From: Candidatus Anammoxibacter sp.
GTDB lineage: Bacteria; Planctomycetota; Brocadiia; Brocadiales; Anammoxibacteraceae
DNA length: 64,000 bases
Direction of reading: 5' to 3'
Assembly: GCA_021777055.1 (NCBI GenBank)
Contig: JAIQZO010000046.1
Coordinates: forward strand, 1 to 64,000
Below are positions 25,654 to 36,155 of the stretch, in pieces. The number at the start of each line of letters is the position of its first letter. Positions within the stretch are counted from its first letter, which is position 1. Made by a program: the position numbers and the translations under genes. The notes beneath the pieces are model-generated. The model was not told the origin of the DNA. It worked only from the letters and a program-made list of their open reading frames with translations, and ran no database searches.

Positions 25654-27159
25654 TTAACTCCTCTTCTCTATCTCTTTAACCATATCACTAAAAATAAAAG
25701 CATGGCTTGGCAAAAAGAGATACCAATAAAGTTTTCCAAAAATAGTGGTAGTATGGTAATACGCTTTAACTGAAAGGATATTTTTGACGTTTCCCCGATC
25801 TATGTTAAACTGCAGCCATCCCATTCCCGGTAACTTCATTTCGGCTCTTAATAGTAGTAATTTATCAGGTTTGAGTTCCTCTACTCGCCAGAAATCTATT
25901 ACATCATTGATCCTTAATGTATCAGAACGCTTTCTACCCCTTGAGGTACCCACTCCCATTAAAATCCTATCAAACAATCCACGAATCCTCCATAACCAAT
26001 TACTGTTAAACCACCCTTCGTATCCACCTATTTTACAAATTACATTAAAAATGGACGATGCGCTTTTCTCTGTTTGAATCGAATAGGAACTTTGATAAAT
26101 TGGTAAGTGAGGCAGGTCTCTAAGCCTTACAGCTAACTCATGAGCAGGAGGATAAGCATCTGACCACCGTGTAGAGACCTTTGCATTCTTTTCCTTATCC
26201 ATAGCCCGCAATATAAATTCATTAAATCCGGAAGGTTCAAACGGTAGCACCTTTTTAATAGTACTTTCATTACAAACTATATCATTCTTACAGGAATCCA
26301 TGATGCATTTAATAATAGCGGCAGGTACAGGCGTGAGGAAGCTGGCCAGATAAGCGTAATAATTTACATTGGAAGCAGATGAAAGAAGAAACAACCTCTT
26401 CTTGCCAATGTGGGCAGCAACAATCTTCATCATCTTCTCAAAACTAACTATATCCTTGCCGCCAATATCAAATGATCTTCCAATGGATTCCGGCATTTCT
26501 AGGACTCCCACAAGGTACTTTATTAAATCCCTTATGCCGATTGGTTGACACTTTTTTCTTGCCCAGTATGGGATAAAGATTATAGGCGATGCCATTACCA
26601 CATTTTTTATGACTTCATAAGTTGCGCTACCGGATCCGATAATCATTGGAACGCGCAAAATAGTTACAGGCACTTTAGACTGCTGAAAATAGTGCGCTAC
26701 CTTCATCCTGTTCTTTAAGTATGGAGAACCGGTACTCATAGAATCTGCAAGGCCGCCCAGATAGATAATCCTTTTAATCTTTGTCCTTTCAGCTATATTC
26801 TTGAAATTTACTGCGGTTTTTAGGTCAGACAGTTCATACCTTTCTTGCCCAATAAGTAGAGAGTGAATAAGATAATAAGCGGTATGAACACCTTCCATTG
26901 CATCCTTTAACTTCTCAATATCCAATCCATCTGCTTCAATTATCTCAGCACCAGGCCATCTATCCTTATGCTCAGGTGAAGCACACCTAACCATTACTCT
27001 GACCATATATCCCCTTGCCAGCAGTTCGGGAACAAGAAGTCCACCAATGTATCCTGTTCCTCCGGTTACAAGTATCCTGCCAATATCATGGTTGGGATGG
27101 GAAGGTAGGTCTTTGCAGAAAAGATTATCATTGTTCCGGTATGTGGTGTTGATGTTCAC
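25654..27159 (-). CDS. SDR-type oxidoreductase with DUF2867 domain
   Basis: A 501-residue protein with an N-terminal NAD(P)-binding fold (ILVTGGTGYIGGLLVPELLARGY, residues 30-52) and an atypical SDR body. A C-terminal DUF2867 domain follows from about residue 340, including WWRVEELKPDKLLLLRAEMKLPGMGWLQF-like sequence and the terminal SHAFIFSDMVKEIE. The pairing of these two domains is a known architecture of unknown substrate. Cytoplasmic, possibly membrane-associated. The active-site YxxxK is not clear, so it may be an NAD(P)-binding scaffold. Confidence 0.85.
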   Translation of the reverse strand: MNINTTYRNNDNLFCKDLPSHPNHDIGRILVTGGTGYIGGLLVPELLARGYMVRVMVRCASPEHKDRWPGAEIIEADGLDIEKLKDAMEGVHTAYYLIHSLLIGQERYELSDLKTAVNFKNIAERTKIKRIIYLGGLADSMSTGSPYLKNRMKVAHYFQQSKVPVTILRVPMIIGSGSATYEVIKNVVMASPIIFIPYWARKKCQPIGIRDLIKYLVGVLEMPESIGRSFDIGGKDIVSFEKMMKIVAAHIGKKRLFLLSSASNVNYYAYLASFLTPVPAAIIKCIMDSCKNDIVCNESTIKKVLPFEPSGFNEFILRAMDKEKNAKVSTRWSDAYPPAHELAVRLRDLPHLPIYQSSYSIQTEKSASSIFNVICKIGGYEGWFNSNWLWRIRGLFDRILMGVGTSRGRKRSDTLRINDVIDFWRVEELKPDKLLLLRAEMKLPGMGWLQFNIDRGNVKNILSVKAYYHTTTIFGKLYWYLFLPSHAFIFSDMVKEIEKRS

Positions 27160-27460
27160 TCTATTATAACGGATTTACCCACCTATCCTATATATTGATG
27201 CAATCTCATCCATGCCAGAAATACATGCATTTAGATCTTTGAAATTTTTGGGATTTAAAGGTTCAAAGTTCAACGTTTTCTTTGTTTCTGTATATTTAAC
27301 CTTTGAACCTTGAACCATGAACTTGAAAAAAACTTTATTTTCAGTGGATTATAAAATGTACGAGATAAATTCCCACAATTACGGTGTAAGAATCTAAACC
27401 CAATATGTACAACTTATTTCTAGATACCTCCTAATAATAAAACGGCTTGTCATGTATTTA
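27160..27460. repeat. Gap with R5 copy and short palindrome
   Basis: A palindrome GGTTCAAAGTTCAACG against TTAACCTTTGAACCTTGAAC lies at about 27262-27320, and an R5 copy at about 27335-27400 (AATTACGGTGTAAGAATC). No gene. Confidence 0.5.
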
Positions 27461-27637
27461 GGGCTGATGCAAAAATAACTTGGTCTTCTATGCGATGGAT
27501 TGAGTAACCTTTGCTCAAGTGTCAATCATTAAATCCTCAAAGTAGCTTAGGAGATGCTTTAGATTTGCCTCAATCTCCTTTAATAAATCTAACCTAAGAC
27601 TGAGCACTAAAAGAGCAAGTTATTTTTGCTTGAACCC
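27461..27637. mobile_element. MITE-like element with 27-bp inverted ends
   Basis: A 177-bp non-coding element. The left end GGGCTGATGCAAAAATAACT and the inverse of the right end GGGTTCAAGCAAAAATAACT match over most of 27 bases. A target duplication is not obvious (flanks TTTA and ATAG). The interior contains CTTAGGAGATGCTTTAG. I do not recognise a parent transposon in this window. Confidence 0.6.
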
Positions 27638-27672
27638 ATAGATCAAAACCTGTTTCCAGTCAAAACAGGCCA

Positions 27673-28101
27673 TTAAGCCTTTTTTACTCCGACATAATTG
27701 CCTATAAGCTTGGAGTACCTGATTTCTGCTTCATCAAACAGACTAACAACTATTTTAATCGAAAGATTACCATTCGACTTACGGATAACCTCTTTTACCA
27801 GGGACGCCCTTGTAACGCAATCCGATGTAACAGGTCTTGCAAATTGAGTCTTAGATCCCTTCACAACGACATCGTATTGAAAGCCATCATTATGGCAGAT
27901 TTGTTTGGCAAGCAGCCATCCTGTCAATACCATTGCGGAAAAAATCGACCCTGCAAACATTGTATTTTTATCATTCCGGTTATTATCCAATTTTATTTTT
28001 ATCGACGCACTCTCATCTGAACAATCAATCAGACTCATATTCAGGGTAGAAAAAGGATCAATTTTTTTTAACTCTTCTAGATTGTTTAAACTTTTTGTCA
28101 T
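27673..28101 (-). CDS. YiiD C-terminal-type thioesterase
   Basis: A 142-residue hotdog-fold protein. The segment NDKNTMFAGSIFSAMVLTGWLLA fits the helix and surrounding motif of the YiiD_C thioesterase family, followed by VVVKGSKTQFARPVTSD. These are acyl-CoA or acyl-carrier thioesterases with unknown physiological substrate. It is the free-standing domain, without the GNAT acetyltransferase part found in E. coli YiiD. No upstream partner. Confidence 0.75.
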   Translation of the reverse strand: MTKSLNNLEELKKIDPFSTLNMSLIDCSDESASIKIKLDNNRNDKNTMFAGSIFSAMVLTGWLLAKQICHNDGFQYDVVVKGSKTQFARPVTSDCVTRASLVKEVIRKSNGNLSIKIVVSLFDEAEIRYSKLIGNYVGVKKA

Positions 28102-28494
28102 TTAGTGGGTTCCCTTCTGGCCAACCAGAATGTAAATGGTTTATTTTCCCCTTGCATCTCCTTCCACAGGGGCGTTATAGCATTACTTTATAAAAACTTC
28201 TTTTATGGAATACAGAATCCAGGAGTCAGAAGCCAAAACAATAGAAAACATGATTTTGAAAATGCATACTAACCTTACGATTAAAAACATTGTAAAATGA
28301 TTACAAACCTATGATTTATTCTGAATTCTGACTCCTGGATTCTATATTCCCAATTTTGGTTGCGGCTTCGCCGCACCATGTTCATATATTGGCAAATTTA
28401 TAATTTAATTTTATGCCATTTTAGCATTTTCATGCATTGAAGCATGGTAATATTTATACAGATTGTAAAGTCATAATTAATCCGCAAATTTCTT
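28102..28494. repeat. Gap with R2 element (28172-28385)
   Basis: A complete R2 copy: GCATTACTTTATAAAAACTTC, AATACAGAATCCAGGAGTC, the ATTCTGACTCCTGGATTC arm and the hairpin TTGCGGCTTCGCCGC. No gene. Confidence 0.75.
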
Positions 28495-29256
28495 TTATAC
28501 ATGCACGTTATTACATTCCAATTTTTTATTCAAAGCCACCTTTGTTGACATTCGTGCCTTTTCATAAGCAAGTTTACCAGACTCCAGTTTTCCCGGACTT
28601 ACTCTAGGTAATTCATCAATGGATAATGACACAAGGCCATCTATTACCGGAATTTGAAGAGCAGGGCTGTTCCTTGACCTCCATGGCGATTTGCTCATTA
28701 TATGATGATAAAAAACACGTTGGCAGTCCTGTGCACCAGCCAATCCAGGTCTGTCTTTCAAACCTCCATCCAGGTAATAATGTCCATCAATCCGAATAGG
28801 TTGAAACAAAAACGGAACCGCACACGTAGCATAAACCGCATCCGCCAATGACCCGGTATTTAATACATGAGTTTTTCTTGAAATTATGTCAAAAACAGAC
28901 ACAGATACAGGTGTCGGACAATCCTCCAACAGCCTTATAGTGATAAAGTCGTTAATCAGTCTTCGAAACAGTTTACCTTTTAGTAATCCAAGCCCAAGTG
29001 AAGGATCCCAAAAATCTGCTTTTGATAATCTAAAAAGCCTATTTCTTATGGTTTCCGTAGAAAGACCTGATGCGCTGCATACTCCAATCAAAGCACCAGC
29101 ACTTGATCCCGTAATCATCGATGGCATTAAATATTCGTCTTCCAATACAGACAACATCCCACAATGGGCAAAAAAGCTAAAAAACCCTGATGACATAGTC
29201 AATGTAAATGGGCCTTTTTTTAACCACTCTTTAAGCGTTTCATTATTTTCAGGCAT
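28495..29256 (-). CDS. Patatin-like phospholipase
   Basis: A 253-residue patatin-family lipase or acyl hydrolase. The nucleophile motif GSSAGALIG (Ser about residue 49) and the DGG(L) motif of the catalytic dyad (YYLDGGLKDRPG) are both visible. The oxyanion glycine loop expected near the N-terminus (usually GGGxxG) is replaced by MSSGFFSFFAHCG, so the fold is divergent. No signal peptide. Divergent from the hydrolase gene at 29568. Confidence 0.85.
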   Translation of the reverse strand: MPENNETLKEWLKKGPFTLTMSSGFFSFFAHCGMLSVLEDEYLMPSMITGSSAGALIGVCSASGLSTETIRNRLFRLSKADFWDPSLGLGLLKGKLFRRLINDFITIRLLEDCPTPVSVSVFDIISRKTHVLNTGSLADAVYATCAVPFLFQPIRIDGHYYLDGGLKDRPGLAGAQDCQRVFYHHIMSKSPWRSRNSPALQIPVIDGLVSLSIDELPRVSPGKLESGKLAYEKARMSTKVALNKKLECNNVHV

Positions 29257-29567
29257 TTTTACGGTACGAGAATGGCATAGACGGCAACTTTACCTGCAGA
29301 TATTGGCTGGTTTTGCAATTTGGAAGATATCAAAATCATAAATTTAGTAAAGATACATTTCGAAAACTAATAATATTACCACAGCTTGCGAGGTAATTTC
29401 CCAAGCCTTTTCTAAACATCAGCTTTCTGAGAAACAAAACATCTCTAAAATTATAATATTTTAAATGAATCTTGCCAATTCTTTTATAAGTTTTCTATAA
29501 TATTTAAACCACACTATTTGTACAAAAATGTAAGCAATGTCTATATCATACATTAAAAGGGATCTTT
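29257..29567. other. Divergent intergenic region, 311 bp
   Basis: Lies between patatin (minus) and esterase (plus). AAAGGGA at 29557-29563 is the ribosome binding site of the esterase gene. Otherwise AT-rich sequence without recognisable operators. Confidence 0.45.
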
Positions 29568-30863
29568 ATGAATGTAAGTTATTGTGGCAGCAGGTTAATA
29601 TCTATAATATGTACTGTCTGCATTCTTTTGATTCCTGCCAAATATACACTGGCTGATGATAACAATATTTTACAAAAAAACAGGCTCCAGGTTAAACAGT
29701 TAATAGAAAACTATTTAGAGAATGAAGATCTTGGTGTTAAAGATGGTATAATAGGCCATTTAAAGGATTTAAGTGGTAATTCTCCCAAAGCATTGAAAAG
29801 ATTTCTTAAAGAGTCATTCCCATATACAGAGGCCAAACATGCCATATATCAAAAAAAGATCTTAATCAATGGTCTGCAAAAGAAATATTTTCTTTATGTA
29901 CCTAAAGGGTATAGTCCTGAAAAGCAGACACCTGCAATTGTAAGTCTACATGGTGTTGGTGAAAGTGGAGCGGCATTTATGAAACTGTGGTTAAAATACT
30001 CTACGCATAAAAACAGATATATTTTTATCTGCCCCAACTATAATAACGCCTACTGGTGGCAACCAAATGGTGAAAAGTTATTGATGGAGATATTAAAAGA
30101 GGTAAGCATTGAATATAACATAGACAGTAATAGAGTCTATTTAACCGGATTTTCAAGTGGCGCACACGGAGTCTGGTTCAATGCCATACGCCACCCGGAT
30201 CTTTTCGCTGCAGCTGTAGTTATGGCAGGAGAATGCCCCATACCTTCACAACTTGCAAACCTACAAAACGTACCGATCTATATTATCCACGGATCAAGTG
30301 ACGGAACCATACCTGTAGAAGCCGCCAGGGATGCAAAAAAAAGGCTTGAAGATCTCAGCTACAAATTTGACTATATGGAACTACCAGAAATGCGTCATGC
30401 ATATCCACTACAAAAGTTTAATACCATCCTTGATTGGTTAAGTAAAAAAGAGAGGACCCAAAACCCACATACCGTTAAATATACTGGTAACGTTCAAAGT
30501 GCACAATCTGTTTACTGGTTAAGAATAGATGAAGCTATAAATGTTTTCGGTCTTCCGGATGAAAAAGAGATAAAGAAAGATGTATTACAGACCGAAAAGT
30601 ATACGGATGGCGATGATCTGCCAACGATTGAAGGAGAGATTAACGGCAACGATGTAAATGTTACCTGCAGTGGAATAAAAAAGTTTTCTCTGCTTTTTGA
30701 TGATGAGTCATTTGCTACCAATGGGCCTATCAATGTATTTGTAAACAAGCAGTTAAAATTCTCTGGCAACCTAACACCAGACATTAGTAATATTCTTAAA
30801 TCAATGAACAATACTTTTGATCGTAACAGGCTCTATACAATGTCAATAGATATTGAAATGTAA
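29568..30863 (+). CDS. Secreted alpha/beta hydrolase, esterase type
   Basis: A 431-residue exported protein. The signal peptide is SIICTVCILLIPAKYTLA. The catalytic domain at residues 95-300 has SLHGVGESGAAFM (oxyanion loop), GFSSGAHG (nucleophile Ser), GSSDGTIPVE (Asp) and MRHAYP (His). That fits carbohydrate-esterase or PHB-depolymerase-like hydrolases. The C-terminal 120 residues carry QSVYWLRIDEAI and a beta-rich tail, an accessory domain seen in secreted planctomycete-type hydrolases. The substrate is unknown. Confidence 0.82.
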   Translation: MNVSYCGSRLISIICTVCILLIPAKYTLADDNNILQKNRLQVKQLIENYLENEDLGVKDGIIGHLKDLSGNSPKALKRFLKESFPYTEAKHAIYQKKILINGLQKKYFLYVPKGYSPEKQTPAIVSLHGVGESGAAFMKLWLKYSTHKNRYIFICPNYNNAYWWQPNGEKLLMEILKEVSIEYNIDSNRVYLTGFSSGAHGVWFNAIRHPDLFAAAVVMAGECPIPSQLANLQNVPIYIIHGSSDGTIPVEAARDAKKRLEDLSYKFDYMELPEMRHAYPLQKFNTILDWLSKKERTQNPHTVKYTGNVQSAQSVYWLRIDEAINVFGLPDEKEIKKDVLQTEKYTDGDDLPTIEGEINGNDVNVTCSGIKKFSLLFDDESFATNGPINVFVNKQLKFSGNLTPDISNILKSMNNTFDRNRLYTMSIDIEM

Positions 30864-31067
30864 GTGTACAAACCGATTTCAGAAACAATTAATATCTGTT
30901 ACCGGTTTTACTCGTTATTTAAATATGCTTAATGTTTTCCGAAACTGGTTTGAACTTACAAATCAAATAATATATCCAAATTTACACTCAACGAGAGTAG
31001 GAATGAGACATTTATACTCCCGTTGCGTATATTTCAAACATTAATAACTCTTTAGAAAAGTATAAAA

Positions 31068-34000
31068 ATGAAATATTTAAGAAAAACACTATTAATAATA
31101 GCATACATATTTTTAGGATATAACATCATAGGCCTTTTTATAATACCACCGGTAACCCGGAGTATTATGGAAAAACAGATCAAAAGCCAGTTAGGCCGTA
31201 CAGCAGAGATAGAAATCTTTATGTTTAACCCATATACCCTGTCCACTACCATTAAAGGGTTCCATATCAAGGAACAAGACGGTATTACAGATTTTGTTAC
31301 CATTAATGATCTCTATCTGAATATAGAAAGTATCTCTGCCCTGAAATTCGCGCCCGTTGTCAAGGAAGTGAGGGTTGAAGGACCATTTATCAGAGCCGTT
31401 AGATATACTGAAGAAAGTTTTAGTTTTTCTGATATTTTAACTCTTTTGACTCAAGACACAACAGAAAGCCATAATACTCAGGAAGAGGAGACTTCAACAG
31501 CAGAAATGTTTAAGTTTGAAGTACAAAATATTTCCATTACAGGTGGCGGAGCAGAAATAGTTGACCAGCACATGAACAAAACACATAGTCTTAAGGACTT
31601 AAATATCACAATCCCACTACTTTCAAACATAACGGATATTAACACATCTGCCGAAATAGACCTTAACGCCTTGTTTAACGATTCAAAAGTGCTTTTAAAA
31701 TGCGATAGCAAGCCGTTTTCTAAGACTGTAGATAGTACTGTTGAACTCAGTGTTAAAGGTATCGACCTCCCATTCTATTATGATTATGTCCCCATGGATT
31801 ATGATATCAAGTTAGTAGGCGGAAAGATGGACATGGAGACAAACCTTACTTTTAAATTATCCGATAAAAATGAGCCTGATGTATCAGTATCAGGTAATAT
31901 GTCACTTGAAGGTTTATCTGTTATTGATGGTTTAGAAAATCCCATAGCAGACATGAAAAGCTTTAGATTAAACATTGCTCCGTCAGAGGTTATGAAAGGT
32001 ACTATTCATCTGAAAAAAATAGAGATGGATTCGTCAAAGATAGAGATTACCCGTAATAAAAACGGTGATATAAATCTCTATTCCATGTTCCTTATGCCTG
32101 CGACGGAAACTTCTGGTGCGGGTACTGCCACTACAGAATCCGAAGCTATGGCACTTAATAACATAGTTGTAGATATAATAGACATAAAAGATAGCTCCGT
32201 CTATTTTTCAGATAATTATAAATTGGCAGATGGTAACACTCCTGCAAAAAGTGAACTTTTAAAAATGCCTTCCATTTCGATAAAAGAGACTTTTGTTGAT
32301 ATGGCAAAGAGCGAAGTTAAAGTGTCCAATATTGATCTAAAGAACGGCTCAACCACTATTCAAAGATTACCTAGCGGAGAACTTATAATAGAACCATTGT
32401 CAGACTTTGGCACAATTGAAGAGACTAGTCAGAAAACTGCACAAAGTGATATAGTTTGGAATGTGGTAATAGCAAACCTGAATGTGGAAGACTTTAGCAT
32501 GTATGGTAATAATCTGGCACTGGAAAGTGATGATAAAATAGTTGTTGATGAAATTAATTTGAAAGCGGCAAATCTGTCAACAATGCAAGACGAGAAAAGC
32601 AAAATCAACTTTTCATGCAAACTAAACAAAACTGCTTCTATTTCTTATGAAGGGGAGTGCTCAATTTTCCCGGTTACAGCAGATATGCAGATCAAGCTTG
32701 AAAACATGAATCTGGCATGGGCCCAACCATTTTTCCTAAACAACTCAGGGATTATTATCTCCAATGGACTATTTTCAACCACTGGTGGTGTTCAGGCAGA
32801 ACTTAACAGTGATATGACTGAAGTTAAGGCAGTTTTTAAAGGATCCGTATCAATGGACAAATTTAAATGTGTTGATGAAGAACACGGTACAGACCTGGTA
32901 AGTTGGGAACGATTTAACATCGAAGGTTTGGAAGCAGGGGCAGAACCTATGTACGCCAACATAGCGCAGATAACCTTTGATGGTCTTAACAGCCATGCGA
33001 CTTTAAATCCGGACTGGACAATAAATTTCTTAAATATCATTGATAAAGCTATGAACAGTTTCGGATACTCCATGACAAAAACTGATGAAACGTCTAGTGT
33101 TACACAGAAAGCCACAGATGCAGAAGGCACCACTGAAACGTTCCCTATAGAGGTTGGCAAGGTTGGTAAGGCTGCACAGAAAATCATAGAGTCAGAAGTA
33201 GCCACTGGTATGTTATCTGTAAATATAGACAAATTTGAAATGAAAAAAGGTAGTGTGGTATTTACAGACAAATCAATAGAACCGAATTATGTTGCCAATG
33301 TAGATGATATCAACTGTACGGTAAGCAATCTCTCTACGGACGTTACAACGATGGCTGATATAACCGTGGATGCCAAATTTGGCGGATATTCCACTGTACA
33401 TATAACCGGAGTAACAAATCCATTTAGAGAGGAAATGCTTGTAGACGTGAATGTTCAATTAAATAATATGGATATGAGCCCTCTAGGAGGATACACAGGT
33501 AAACATATTGGCTACGAGATAGAAAAAGGAGACCTGACTTTAGACCTGGATTATAACATAAAAGGCAATCTGCTGGATTCCATAAATGATTTTGCAATAG
33601 ATCAATTTACATTAGGAAACAAGGTAGAGAGCAAAGATGCAATAAATGCTCCATTCAAACTAGCCATCTCTATGTTAAAAGACAGAAAAGGAATGATAAA
33701 TATTAATACACCAGTAAATGGAAGGATAGATGATCCAGAATTCAAGGTTGCAAAGATTGTAATGAAAACCATCCTTAACTTAGTTGTAAAAGCCGCAACA
33801 AAACCTTTCTCTTTCATTGCATCTATGTTTGGTAAAGATGGATACAGTGGCGATGACATAAATCATATTGAATATAATCCCGGGAGTCTACAGTTAGCAA
33901 AGACATCGAAATCAAAATTGGAAACCCTTGAAAAGGCACTTTTCGAGCGTCCAGGAATTAACTTGAAGGTTACTGGATATGCGGACATAAAGAATGATAG

Positions 34001-34430
34001 ATTGGAAATGATTGCAGAAAAGCTGGACAAACTTGTTACAATAAAAGAGCATACCACTTCGGATAATGGCCAAGGCCTAATTTTTAACTCACGGCAAAAC
34101 AGTGTCAAAGGGGCACCAATTGATCGTAAAAAATATATTAATATGGCATTGAAAGCATCTGAAACCGGCAGTTATAAGTTCCTTGATAATATGTATAAAG
34201 AAAACCCCTCTGTTATAGAATCAGAGAAGGCTGTCTTAGAAAACATTAAAGTTCCCGAAAGTGAGCTAAAGGCAATGGCACAAGAAAGGGCAAAATTCGT
34301 AAAGAATTTTCTGCTGCGCAATAAAGAAATAGCAGCGGAAAGGATTCAACTGAAAGAGGCTACATCCTTAATGCCGGAAAAAGTTAAAGGAGTGGAAGAC
34401 AGCAGGGTAGTATTAGATGTAAACGAATAG
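31068..34430 (+). CDS. DUF748 (AsmA-like) envelope protein
   Basis: A 1,120-residue protein anchored by an N-terminal membrane segment (TLLIIAYIFLGYNIIGLFII) with a large beta-rich extracytoplasmic body. The N-terminal pattern PYTLSTTIKGFHIKE and the later LTLDLDYNIKGNLLDSINDFAIDQFTLGNKVESKDA are characteristic of DUF748. These proteins are thought to act in envelope lipid transport or outer membrane assembly, like AsmA/TamB. A C-terminal segment (LETLEKALFERPGINLKVTG) precedes a helical tail with repeated heptads. Full-length, single gene. Confidence 0.85.
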   Translation: MKYLRKTLLIIAYIFLGYNIIGLFIIPPVTRSIMEKQIKSQLGRTAEIEIFMFNPYTLSTTIKGFHIKEQDGITDFVTINDLYLNIESISALKFAPVVKEVRVEGPFIRAVRYTEESFSFSDILTLLTQDTTESHNTQEEETSTAEMFKFEVQNISITGGGAEIVDQHMNKTHSLKDLNITIPLLSNITDINTSAEIDLNALFNDSKVLLKCDSKPFSKTVDSTVELSVKGIDLPFYYDYVPMDYDIKLVGGKMDMETNLTFKLSDKNEPDVSVSGNMSLEGLSVIDGLENPIADMKSFRLNIAPSEVMKGTIHLKKIEMDSSKIEITRNKNGDINLYSMFLMPATETSGAGTATTESEAMALNNIVVDIIDIKDSSVYFSDNYKLADGNTPAKSELLKMPSISIKETFVDMAKSEVKVSNIDLKNGSTTIQRLPSGELIIEPLSDFGTIEETSQKTAQSDIVWNVVIANLNVEDFSMYGNNLALESDDKIVVDEINLKAANLSTMQDEKSKINFSCKLNKTASISYEGECSIFPVTADMQIKLENMNLAWAQPFFLNNSGIIISNGLFSTTGGVQAELNSDMTEVKAVFKGSVSMDKFKCVDEEHGTDLVSWERFNIEGLEAGAEPMYANIAQITFDGLNSHATLNPDWTINFLNIIDKAMNSFGYSMTKTDETSSVTQKATDAEGTTETFPIEVGKVGKAAQKIIESEVATGMLSVNIDKFEMKKGSVVFTDKSIEPNYVANVDDINCTVSNLSTDVTTMADITVDAKFGGYSTVHITGVTNPFREEMLVDVNVQLNNMDMSPLGGYTGKHIGYEIEKGDLTLDLDYNIKGNLLDSINDFAIDQFTLGNKVESKDAINAPFKLAISMLKDRKGMININTPVNGRIDDPEFKVAKIVMKTILNLVVKAATKPFSFIASMFGKDGYSGDDINHIEYNPGSLQLAKTSKSKLETLEKALFERPGINLKVTGYADIKNDRLEMIAEKLDKLVTIKEHTTSDNGQGLIFNSRQNSVKGAPIDRKKYINMALKASETGSYKFLDNMYKENPSVIESEKAVLENIKVPESELKAMAQERAKFVKNFLLRNKEIAAERIQLKEATSLMPEKVKGVEDSRVVLDVNE

Positions 34431-34998
34431 AACTAAACTCACAAGTTACAACTTAACGTTTAATAAAACAACAGATGAAAAATGACCCAACAGAGTAAGA
34501 GAAGAAAATATGCTCTGATAAAGTATCTTTTATTTGATCCATTAAATCATGAATAGACCTTGTAAGGAGAGGATTAAACATCCAGGTGTTTTTCCGCCAT
34601 TCAAGAAATGTTTTAATACTCTAACATAACTTATAAATACATACCCTATCACCACTCCAAGATTTATATAAACTTGTTGCAACTCAATAATGAAAAAACG
34701 AGCAGCTCTATAATTCATTAAACTTTGATAATATTAGAGCTTTCTTTAATTGGCCTATCGCACGGGACATCAACATTACGTCTTTACACCCAAAAGCTAA
34801 TACAGAATTCTACTTTAGGAAGTCAAAAAGGAAAACACCATCAAGTGAAAATAATTTTTGGTCTATACACGATGCAAATAGCTAACCAAACAACACAGGC
34901 TCCACCCGCATTCCGTAAAACTAAATTAAAATGGGCAGAGCCAAGCAGATTTTCTTAATTTTATGCAGAGCTAAAAAAGGAATAGGTGTATTAGAGAT
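34431..34998. other. Gap, 568 bp, no gene seen
   Basis: AT-rich. A weak hairpin with arms AGCTCTA and TAGAGCT near 34705-34743 could end the DUF748 transcript. Small open frames here have no coding signature. Confidence 0.45.
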
Positions 34999-35325
34999 TT
35001 ATTCCCTTCTATTTTTTCTAAGCCTTCTATTATTAAACTCCTCCATAGATATATACCCATTACCATCTTTGTCCAAAATACTAAAGAATCTGTCAGGGGT
35101 TCTTTTACCTTGGGAATCTCTTTTCTTGAAATTAGAATTTTTCTTCATCTGAGAAACTTTTTCCTGAAACTCTTGTAATGATATATTTCCATCCTTATTG
35201 GTATCAAGATCTTCAAACGAAACAATTTTCCCCTGCGGTCGTGTATTCTCTGGAGAAGCATATACATTAATACTGATCAAGGTCATCACAAATAATGATA
35301 GTATTAAAACTGATAATTTTTTCAT
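34999..35325 (-). CDS. Small secreted EF-hand protein
   Basis: A 108-residue protein with a signal peptide (LSVLILSLFVMTLISINVYA). Two EF-hands follow: DTNKDGNISLQEF (loop positions 1, 3, 5, 12 acidic or polar) and DKDGNGYISMEEF. Both loops are canonical, so Ca2+ binding is likely. A basic linker and tail (FNNRRLRKNRRE) suggest binding to an acidic partner. It is the third of a group of small secreted proteins ending the sigma-factor region. Confidence 0.82.
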   Translation of the reverse strand: MKKLSVLILSLFVMTLISINVYASPENTRPQGKIVSFEDLDTNKDGNISLQEFQEKVSQMKKNSNFKKRDSQGKRTPDRFFSILDKDGNGYISMEEFNNRRLRKNRRE

Positions 35326-35582
35326 TAGTTTTGGTCCAATTCTAAATAAATTTGTAAATTAAAACATATAATAATCACAGTTAAACTTATCTTATGTAGA
35401 TACGTAAATAGGTATTAGTATTTGATACAGGAAAAATTAAAAATGGTTATTGATTAATATCCATTCCTTAGTAAATATCCCCAATCAAAAGATGTAACGC
35501 AACAGAAAATCTAATAACTAGAATTCCTGTTTATTCAATCGTTAATAATCAGAACCCATTTCCCACCACTGTGTATTAGATA

Positions 35583-35900
35583 TTAATCCCTTCTGTCTTT
35601 TCTGCGTTTTCTATTATTAAACTCTTCTGCTGATATCTGTCCATTACTATTGTTATTAAAAATATTAAAGAACTTGTTAGGAGTCATTTCATCATGAGAA
35701 GCTCTTTTTTTTAACTTAGAATTTTTCTTAATATGTGAAACATCATTCCGGAACTCTTGGAATAATATATTTCCATTAAAGTCACCTATCCCACCACGTT
35801 TAAGTCTACCATTATAGTGTTCACCTCTTTCAGCAAAAGAATAAGGAGTTGCAATTGACAGACCTACCATAACCATTAGTACAAAAAACACACTTTTCAT
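35583..35900 (-). CDS. Secreted EF-hand-like protein with degenerate loops
   Basis: A 105-residue paralogue of the protein at 34999, started at ATG 35900 because AAGGAGAAG lies just upstream; an in-frame ATG at 35939 ignores it. The first loop is reduced to IGDFNGNILFQEF and the second to FNNNSNGQISAEEF, so key Asp residues are lost (positions 1 and 3) and Ca2+ binding is doubtful. The C-terminus, EFNNRKRRKDRRD, resembles its paralogue. The signal peptide (FFVLMVMVGLSIATPYSFA) and upstream leader are nearly identical to those of the unrelated protein at 36150. Confidence 0.75.
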   Translation of the reverse strand: MKSVFFVLMVMVGLSIATPYSFAERGEHYNGRLKRGGIGDFNGNILFQEFRNDVSHIKKNSKLKKRASHDEMTPNKFFNIFNNNSNGQISAEEFNNRKRRKDRRD

Positions 35901-36070
35901 TAATCTTCTCCTTGAAATAAAATAAAAATAAAGGAACATGAGTCATCCATATTCCATAAACCTAAAATCGCAACAAATAATAATAAAGACTCCTGTTCCC
36001 AACCAAAAAAACTTTTATCATATTTTGATGATAAACTAAAAATTTGTTATAATTTATACCTGCACTGTAA

Positions 36071-36155
36071 ATTTAGCAGGGAGGCTATTGATTCTTTATC
36101 CACAAAATAAAGAAGCCTTTCCACTGCAAAGTTAGGCAATGACTCCCTGCTAAAT
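36071..36155. other. Long-range perfect 13-bp inverted repeat
   Basis: ATTTAGCAGGGAG (36071-36083) pairs with CTCCCTGCTAAAT (36143-36155), the latter overlapping the stop of the gene at 36150. With a 59-nt loop it could protect or terminate that transcript. Confidence 0.55.

Noticed and set aside
34725-35152. Two small + strand frames beside the EF-hand gene
   Set aside because: The second is antisense to the EF-hand gene, and neither has a start signal or recognisable composition.
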